Source of the DNA: Porodaedalea pini
Taxonomy: Eukaryota; Basidiomycota; Agaricomycetes; Hymenochaetales; Hymenochaetaceae
Direction: 5' to 3'
DNA length: 64,000 nucleotides
Assembly (NCBI GenBank): GCA_002794775.1
Contig: NBAY01000010.1
Location: forward strand, 682,001-746,000
In this document: positions 56,436 to 64,000 of the stretch, in pieces
How the letters are laid out: each line of letters opens with the position of its first letter
Position numbering within the stretch: the first letter of the stretch is position 1
Position numbers and translations under genes: made by a program
The notes under the pieces: generated by a model
What the model was told of the DNA's origin: nothing
The model's input: the letters and a program-made list of their open reading frames with translations, nothing else
Database searches by the model: none

Positions 56436-59400
56436 TCACAATGCCATCCCATGCTGTACGCTTTCACTACTGCGCACGCTTGGACTTCGCGGTGGTTCAA
56501 AGTCTCCAAGATCATGAGGGTGAAACGCAGCATTCTGCCCTTCTTCATGCACTCCATTCTGTACGACGGCTTGCTCCGGAGCTGGTGGAGGAGACGTAGG
56601 CTTTGCAGAAGTAGCCCTTCCGAAGGACCACGAGGAAAACAAGCCTGTCAATGGCGTCGACGCACTTCCTGAGTCGGTGCCCTCCGCGGCGCCGCTACCC
56701 CTCCTCGGTGCAGAAGCGTCCTCGACAGGCGGCGTGCCTGCTGGACTTTCCTGTCCTGAATACGCGCTCGCGCTGCCTGTGCTCTGACTCGCAGCACTCG
56801 TTGCGCTATTCGTGCGCGGGACAGAAAGCCGGGCTGTACGCTGCGAGATGAACGACCCGATGCTCGAACCCCACGTGCCGATCGTTGCTTTTGCGTCCGA
56901 CGCCACAGATGGCGGAGGTGTCGTCGATAGCGACAACGGACGCAAGCCCGTGTGCGAAGCAGTTGAGAGCGTCGAGGAGCGTGCGCTCTTCGAGATGCCC
57001 GAGTCTCTTGTGTTCGCCTTCGCGAGGTCAGCCTCGGCCCGCGAGATTTCAACCGGCGTGCTTGAGGCGGATGAAACACCACCATCGGCAACAGATAATG
57101 AGCTCGTGGAGCGCTGCGCCCAGCGCCCACGAACGCCTTCGACAGCCTTAAAAAAGTTTGTCGAACCTGTGGTGATAGTGCGTGTGATTGCTTCTCGTGT
57201 TGGTGCCAGTTGTTCTTGAAGGTGCAGCTCTTGTAGTCCTTCCTGCAATCGTAGTCCAATATCTTCGACAACGCTTGGCTTTCCTGAGCAGGGATGCCTG
57301 GCTTCTACTATGTCGAAAAGCATAGGGTCTGTGATACGATCCCATACTTCAAACGCGCTAGTCCGTCGGAACTCGGCGATCCACTGGGGATTAAAGTCCT
57401 GCATAGCATTGGCGTCGCCGCCATCTATATATCGTTATATTAGCTACTGTACGACAGAAGGCAGAAATCTCTGACCTGCTCCAGTAATGACTACGTCCGA
57501 TCGCGAGCTTTTTGCAAAGAAGTCCGCATACTTCACGGATGCGAGTGCGGCGGTAACATACTCCTCGAACTGTAGCATCTGAGTCAATATACGTCACATA
57601 CATCAGCAACCTCTCTTTCCCACCTTCGTTCGAATGTAGTCATCGCTGCCCTTGAACCTGAAGTACAGTACAATTAGCATCTGCCTGGATGGAGCAAGAT
57701 GTACACTTACTGCAGACTCGCAGATCGGCTAGGGTCAGTATCGTCCCAGCTTTCGTTGACATCTTTCACTATATCGTCCATCCACTTTCGGTCTGCAGGC
57801 GTCAAAGCGACCAAGCGTTCCAGTTGTGGATCTCGGAATTCGAAAGTATTAGTCTCGATCTTGAAAGTGAGGTCAGTTAAAAAAACAATGAACGCAATGT
57901 AGCATAAACTGTTTACATTCACAAGGAGATCGATTTCTTTTTGCTGGGTAACGATCGAGTTTGTGCTTCCGCATACATAGCTTCGCGTGTCTTTTATTAG
58001 ATCAATTTGCTGTAGCGGAAGGTATGGTTGGAAGAAAGCGTCCTGAGATACAAACTTGGCTCAGTAAACGAAGTCTCCGTTTGCGATTCATAATTTGCCT
58101 TTCCGAATATATCTAAAGGAAGGCCAAGATAAGCCATTAGACTCTTCCTATCACTCGTTCGAAGCGAGGCCGCGGGCGAGAGACTTAGCGCTCGGGAGGC
58201 GAGAGGAGGAGAGCCACAATCATCGAGATTCTGTAATAAGCCTGAGGAAAGAAAATCAGCGACAGCATGCCAAGTTGATATAAAGTAGCAACATACCGGG
58301 TATCAATGAAATCAGGGAATATTGGTATGTACAAAGCCTTTCCACAGGGTGACCATAAAACATGATCTAAACATGCCTGTCAGAATGATCAGTCTCTTAC
58401 GCGTATATTATCACGAACTCTTTTCTGAAGAATAAGCGATTTTAAGAGAAGTAATGTCCGACTTCGGAACTTGTGTACAAGTTCTCGTCTAGGCCAAATA
58501 TGAGCATGTAGTCATTATAGATTATACTAGTACACACAAACTAGTGCCTGTTGAAAGAATATAAGTCGATTGTACAGATATCATGAAGGGAACGTACGGA
58601 CCCATGTATAATGCGCTCTCCGTGAGTTGGTTGCGTAATGATATTTCAAGCGACGACTTGAAGTCGACGAGGATGCCCGTCTCGCGGAAATCTCTGCAGG
58701 TCATTCAGCAAAACTGAGAGAGCTCTTCTCCAGAGTATTCACCGCTGACTAAATAACGCCTGCGTTACAACGCCGAGCCTGTCGCGAATGGGCCCGAAGA
58801 GCGGCTTCGAGGCAAGAACAACGACAGCTTTCTGAACCGTCGACCGAGTCACATCGTCATCTTTCGCTAGAAGGTCAGCAGCTTTGATTTGACGGTTGCA
58901 GGATATGCCAAAGATAGTCGTCGGATGTGGAGAAACGGGAACGAGGTGAAAGTACGAGTAATCCTCGCTACTCTGCAGCAAGCATCAACAATTGACAGAG
59001 TGAAAAGGTTTAGGGACAAGCTCACGAGATGGGCACCATCAGGCAGGGCTAGGAAAGGTAGAATTGCAGTAAGTTGTTCGTCGTCGAACAGAGTACCGTC
59101 GCTAAACTCGATCTTTGGTCCAACCTGAGAAGCAATGTCAAAGGCAGTTCGGGTTGGAAGACAAAAGAACGTGACGAACTAAGTGATTGAAGTCAACGAG
59201 TGCAATACCAGGTACTATAGGCCCGATGGGAGGCTCCATGAGCCTCGACTCTGGACGCGCTTTCCGCGACGACGAAGATGCGTAGGATATCATCGACGCC
59301 GTATCGTTCTCATATATCGCCTGACGAGGCGGGTACTTGATTGAGGACGTCGTGACTGATGTCTGAGAACTCCTCCGTGTCTCGTCGGCACTGGCACTGG

Positions 59401-59710
59401 AGCTCGACGGCGAGATGACTGCTTCCTTCATATCGGCGGACTCCGTGTCCACCGTGTCCTGCATTCTATCTTTATCGTCACCACGACTTCCGAATACATT
59501 TACTTCCCGGGCCCTTGGTGTTTCGTGTTGCCCGATAGCATGGAGTGGTCCCTCGTCGCGAAATTCACTGTGCGAGTGTACGGAGGTTCTAGGGGAGGAA
59601 AGCGAGATTGAGCGTTGCGACGCTTGGTCGGACTCAACGTTGTCGGTGTCATCATGGAGGAAGCTGGGACGCGTCGGTGAAGGAGAAGGAGAAAGTCGTA
59701 ATCCAGACAT
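56436..59710 (-). CDS. AVL9: Late secretory pathway protein AVL9
   Basis: AVL9 is a DENN-related protein acting in exocytic vesicle formation at the late Golgi. ATG 59710 opens a Ser-rich disordered lead (MSGLRLSPSPSPTRPSFLHD) and the domain starts PIGPIVPGIALVDFNHLV. Exons then read VGPKIEFSDG, LPFLALPDGAHL, DYSYFHLVPVSPHPTTIFGI, SCNRQIKAADLLAKDDDVTR, STVQKAVVVLASKPLFGPIR, DRLGVVTQALF, then FRETGILVDFKSSLEISLRN. A later exon has MFYGHPVERLCTYQYSLISL, followed by LARGLERSDRKSLMAYLGLP, LPLQQIDLIKDTRSYVCGST, NSIVTQQKEIDLLVN and NPQWIAEFRRTSAFEVWDRI. The C-terminal 250 residues are Ser/Ala/Pro-rich. About ten short introns; stop TGA 56436. Domain content matches fungal AVL9 well. Confidence 0.88.
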
Positions 59711-59985
59711 GATGAATGCGACAAGTGAGACGCTTGAAGGTCTGGCACAAGGGCGTGTCCGAGTGAACGCTTGGTGCTGGCTTCCGGGGCCGGATCCAGC
59801 AGGATCGCGCGTGACCCGAAATAGAAGCCCCGGAATAAGTACTGTACAAGAAAACTTTTATTTCACACTGAATCACAGTGCTATAATACACATAACACAC
59901 AACTAGCAAAAACGAGAACAGTGGAGGGGAAAAACAATCAGAATAAGAAGAGTATTCGAAGGACATCACGCTATACCTCTCCAGT

Positions 59986-61730
59986 TTAGTAATGATAAAC
60001 GTGAAGAGCCTGGTGCACGGTGGCGACAATGATCAGACCTTGGGTAGCGTCAAGAAGTACATGGTAAGCATCATCAAGCACGTCAGACGGTATATCAAGA
60101 GCCCTAGCAGAATCAGCCAAATCGCCGTCGTAGGTCCTTCCGGGGTCTGGGAAGGTGATGAGCTTCAGCGATCGTTGGTTGACACCTTCATTCTCGACCT
60201 CTTCGACCCATCCGAAATGATTGAACGACATGCACAATATCGGAATGCCTTGCTCATCGGGGTCGTTTGGGCTGAGTGCCGGGTTGCGAAGAGTGGCCAC
60301 AGTACGCGCGGGTGCGCAGGGTCCATTCTTGTCAGAATAATATTGAGCAATACGCCACGTCCTGTCGCTCGGATTTGGATCCAACACCGCTCCTGGGACG
60401 TTGACATAGAGCACTATCGTAGAGAGTAGAGGCGGAATATCGGGATATGGCGGCTCAGGGAGTTGGTCGATAGCCCAGAATAGATAGGGATTCGTCCCTT
60501 CTGCCTTCGAAAAAACCGCAAGCTCATTTTTCCACTTGAACACCTCTTGTCTAGCTGGGTTCATAATTATCTGAGATTCATATTCCAAAGCATTCCAGGT
60601 AGCCGGAGAAGGCTCGAGGTCGGCTAGACGATACCATCTTCGAATCTCGTTGCCTTCGTCCTCAGACAGTAAAACGAGGAAATCACCTGCATCTGAAAGG
60701 TGTATACCAATCAAGGACCTTCCATAGTCCTGCACGTATTAAGATCAGAAAACATGGACGCCGAAAGCAATTGACAACCCACGTATGGTATTCCAGTATT
60801 GATTATTGCAGCGTCTTCCGTTTCCCAATCAAAGACTACAAGAATAGCCATTTGCTTTGACGTGGTACAAGAGAAAGCGGCGCATAGCATTCTTCGGGAA
60901 GCATCAAGTAGATGGACCTCACTGCAAAAGGGGGCTAATAAGGTCAATTGTGAAGAGCGCTCAAAGGAGAGCGGCTGCGGGGACTCGGTTTCTGGGATCC
61001 CAATGCGAAGAACGGTCAGGCGGACGTGCATTCCAAAGCTATCGTTGAACCTAAGCAAATTGAGAAGACGTAGAGAAAAACTATAATCGAAACTCACCGC
61101 ATTGGAGCAACTTTGCCTACCAAGCCAATGAGAGTACGAGTGGACTTCTCCAACGCAAGGTCAACGATTATGCAGTCTGGATCCATCTCGTGCGAACCAG
61201 CCGGTACATTGTCCTTCAGATTCCAACCAAGCACACTGCCGTCCTCCAGAGGCAATAACAGGTGCTTCGACGTGAACTTGGTGATATAGGCACTTTGCTC
61301 CAAGCATATGTTAGTTCGAATGGCTCTCTTAAAATCAATGGTCTGGGAGGGCCCAGTTGTCTTGGGTCTATCGCGCAGCCAGTTTTTCTCTGCGGAAGCA
61401 GCCAAGATGACAGATTTCTTGAGTTCCCGCACGTCAGCATTCTTCAGCGGTTTCTGATCTATGGCCAACAGATCAATATATCGTGCTCGAAACAAGAGGT
61501 TCAGGAAGACATTGTGCCAAACGATGAAGCACTTTGAGAGCTCATGAAACTTGCGAGCGACCTGGAGAAGGACAGTCAGATATATCAATTTTGACACCGT
61601 AGGTATGGAGAAGGAATAGACACCTGCGAGAGAGAGACGACGTCGCCTGCTTCTAAGAAAGAGAATATTTCCAGGAGGATATCATCGGGAACTGTGATCA
61701 ACGATTGTCGCTGAACGATGTCTGTCATAA
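59986..61730 (-). CDS. F-box protein with beta-propeller-like C-terminus
   Basis: ATG 61730 gives MTDIVQRQSLITVPDDILLE, IFSFLEAGDVVSLSQ, an intron, then VARKFHELSKCFIVWHNVF: a standard F-box that would bind Skp1 in an SCF ubiquitin ligase. The rest is a set of repeated beta-strand segments (SAYITKFTSKHLLLPLEDGS, VLGWNLKDNVPAG, GIPETESPQPLSF, MLCAAFSCTTSKQMAILVVF, RSLIGIHLSDAGDFLVLLSE, HVLLDATQGLIIVATVHQAL), as in many basidiomycete F-box proteins with degenerate WD-like propellers. Stop TAA 59986, three to four introns. Target substrate unknown. It is in tandem with AVL9 and divergent from the MFS gene. Confidence 0.8.
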
Positions 61731-62282
61731 GCAGTCTAAGCTAGCGGCTACTGCTTGACCGTAGCACCAAGGCTTTCTTCGGAACGCCGTCTTTGAGGGA
61801 GAAGCAGCGCGCATGCAGTGCGGGCTAAGTAGTCGTCTGAAGAGCACATTATGGTGCAAAGACGAGTTCCGAGCTTTGTGACATTGCAAATACGCATTGT
61901 ATCGACAAACTTGAATGCTGACAAAGTGCTTGCATACCTGTCTGTGACTCTGTCTCTTTCCACCTCTTACCTCTCATCAATCTCAACTACAAGACACCTT
62001 CAGACCAAGCGCGTCTGACGGGCTTAATATTATTGTGACCGAAGGTTGCAAGGTTACTCAAGGGAGTTACTCTGGCTGAGACGACGACGACCGGGCGCGA
62101 CCCCCGACTGATTGATTGGTCCATTTCCGTGGGCAACGCAAAATAGACCCGCGACGAATGGTGCAGAGCATTGAGCATCTGTTATCGGTACTTTCTTTGT
62201 AAGTAAGTTGATCTCCTGTTTCCTGAAGGCTGTTAAATCTCTAACACGGTTAAAACTCTTATCTAAGTCGAGTTCGAGAGCC
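61731..62282. other. Divergent promoter region, F-box gene and MFS transporter
   Basis: About 550 bp between two head-to-head start codons. No clear TATA box or named site recognised. Confidence 0.45.
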
Positions 62283-64000
62283 ATGGCGTCCATAACACCA
62301 CGCATGTCAGTGTTATTAGCAGAGGACTATTTCGACGACGCCCTAGGAAACGATGAGGATACTGAGGGGCAGGAGCTGGACGGAAGAACGCCGCTCGACC
62401 GGACAATAGACCGGATAGGCATGGGTAGGTGTAGGTGTCCAGTGCTCGTTGATCAGACCTCTGAGACTTGCATACGCAGGGACCTATCAGTGGGCGCTGC
62501 TTGCTCTGTGTGGATTCGGTGAGTGCTTCCAACCTATATGCGCTGTACAGAATTTTGACTCGTCTGACTATCACTAGGGTGGCTGGCAGATAACGTTGGT
62601 AAGCTCGCAGGCGTACCGATGCAGAACATAATCTGTTTCGACAGATGTGGATACAAACTGTGGCGATCATCCTACCTAGAGTTCAACAGCATTTCGATGG
62701 TACGAAGCTTTCTCTCGTTCCTGCGTTCCTGCTCAACTTGCGACTCCTACAGTTCCCGACAGCCATATTGGATATCTTTCTTCCTCAATGTTCGCTGGAA
62801 TGATGTTTGGTGCTGTAGGATGGGGATCATGTAGGAATTTGACTCTTAAGCAAAGATTTCTCTTGCTGACTTTTTTCCCTGGAGGCTCTGATTTACTCGG
62901 TCGGAGTACTGCTTTCAATCTTACGTTGTGCTTCACCGCGATCTTCGGTCTGGCTGCCAGTTACGCTCCTACGTTCTCGGCTTTATGTGTCGCTTTATTT
63001 TTCCTCGGGACGTCCGTTGGAGTGAGTCTAAATGCTACATAAAGGTCCTGTGCTGTCTAATATATGCAATAGGGATCTATGCCGACGGATGGCACGCTCT
63101 TGCTAGAACACATGCCAAAAGGCAAACAGTACATGGTCACTGCTCTTTCCGTATTTTTCTCCTTTGGATCGGTGCTATCTGCCATAGTGGGGATCATCGT
63201 CATTCCTGGGCACTCGTGTCCTACTAAAACCGAGACTAGTCCTGCGTGCGACGTCGAAACAAGCAACAAGGGCTGGAAATACTTGCTTATGACTATTGGG
63301 TTCATTGTACGTCGTCATCTTTTCTCCGCGTACCGAGTAAAGCTCATCGGCGCAGACCTTGTCATTCTTCCTCGCACGTATCGTTTTCTTTCGTCTACAC
63401 GAGTCCCCACGATATCTCGTACACGCAGGCAGACATGAAGAAGCGCTACTAAATTTACAGAAGATTTCTCGCTTTAACGGTTCCGAGCTATCGTTGGATA
63501 TAGAAGATGTATGCGACCATCGTTTTGCAGATGCATCCCAGGATGTGGAACAGGCACCCTTCATTCCCAGGGGTGCGGAGCGCACGGGGGCAGACGTTCG
63601 AGTATTGTTTGATGCTGATACCCACGCGGACCGTCAATCATCTAGCAAGAGAGAGCCTCTTGCGTCAGATATTTCGGCGGACGCAAGCAAACCTTTGTCT
63701 CCCTTCCCAGATAGAGTTCACTATGATTCGACGGGGTCGTCGGACGTACCCCTGGATTCGCATGCGTTTGTGACTCCCGCGACAGAGGACCCTCCTCGGA
63801 TAGTCAGCGAAACTGAAACTCCCTCGTCACACCGCAATTCCTCGAGCCAAGCTCTTGATTCTCCAGAAGTAAAAGAAGAAGAGTTACCTGTCCCTCCTAC
63901 TCGTCAGCGCAGCGAGCGACCCTCTACCATGAAACGCTCCCGTCGCTCCAGCTTGCATGAGGCAAAGGCGAAAGTGTATTGGGCACTTCCACGCCGCATT
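62283..64000 (+). CDS. MFS transporter, SV2/sugar-porter-like, 3'-partial
   Basis: ATG 62283 gives MASITPRMSVLLAEDYFDDA and an acidic cytosolic start, then RTIDRIGMGTYQWALLALCG, FGWLADNMWIQTVAIILPRV, SSMFAGMMFGAVGWGSCSDL with a following LLGRSTAFNLTLCF (the inter-helix 2-3 G-x3-D-x2-G-R motif after splicing), FGLAASYAPTFSALCVALFF, LGTSVGGSMPTDGTLLLEHM (helix 4 signature) and YLLMTIGFITLVIFLARIVF. After RLHESPRYLV comes a long hydrophilic loop rich in Ser/Asp, which is still open at the window edge (KAKVYWALPRRI). This is the first six helices and central loop of a synaptic-vesicle-2/sugar-porter type carrier, as found in fungal plasma membranes. Substrate unknown. Five introns seen. Confidence 0.88.

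Noticed and set aside
1..64000. CRISPR array, bacterial operon or integrated virus
   Set aside because: No regularly spaced short repeats; all genes are spliced eukaryotic genes or retrotransposon parts.

Overview
The window is nuclear DNA of a filamentous basidiomycete, most likely an Agaricomycete. Evidence: dense short (about 45-80 nt) GT-AG introns in nearly every gene, a DUF6533 membrane protein, a fungal DASH kinetochore subunit, a POB3-type FACT subunit without an HMG box, and typical basidiomycete retroelements. There are no bacterial signals, no CRISPR array, and no tRNA or rRNA that I could recognise.

Layout. 0-8 kb: the 3' part of a DUF6533 membrane protein (+), an unrecognised nuclear-looking protein (-), DASH subunit ASK1 (-) and a four-helix MARVEL-like membrane protein (-). 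8-15 kb: a very large, disordered protein ending in Ras-association and PH domains (-); upstream exons to 15.16 kb probably belong to it. 15-18 kb: intergenic, nothing recognised. 18.5 kb: an intron-containing small heat-shock protein with perfect heat-shock elements and a TATA box. 19-31 kb: three paralogues of a basidiomycete 2-oxoglutarate/Fe(II) oxygenase-like family (one a pseudogene), interspersed with an HNH-domain protein, a membrane-anchored Cu/Zn superoxide dismutase and the FACT subunit POB3. 31.4-32.1 kb: ribosomal protein uL22 (RPL17) with a 4-nt first coding exon.

32.1-36.9 kb is an A+T-rich, CpG-poor repeat island containing two solo LTRs of one family in opposite orientation, each with a perfect 5-bp target duplication. 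37-39 kb: a trypsin-fold protein with a coiled coil between its catalytic His and Asp. 39.9-42.5 kb: a secreted alpha/beta hydrolase (S33, tripeptidyl-aminopeptidase-like).

42.8-55.8 kb is a nested transposon block. A decayed Tad1/I-like LINE (-) was hit first by an LTR retroelement that left a solo LTR at 43.2 kb. Later a full-length chromodomain Gypsy element of the same family (45,636-51,959, LTRs identical by eye, TSD AATGC) landed in its reverse-transcriptase domain. The Gypsy element shows two clear RNA-level signals: an 11-nt self-priming match between the predicted 5' end of its transcript and its primer-binding site, and a GGGTTTT -1 frameshift site with a hairpin at the gag-pol overlap. 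56-64 kb returns to host genes: AVL9 (-), an F-box protein (-) and a divergent MFS transporter (+, running off the window).

The host genes do not form an obvious pathway. The most distinctive content is the Gypsy element's expression and priming signals, the decay history of the nested elements, and an intron that looks as if it arose by tandem duplication of an AGGT-containing exon segment. Exon boundaries were worked out by eye from splice signals and reading-frame continuity; where this failed I say so.
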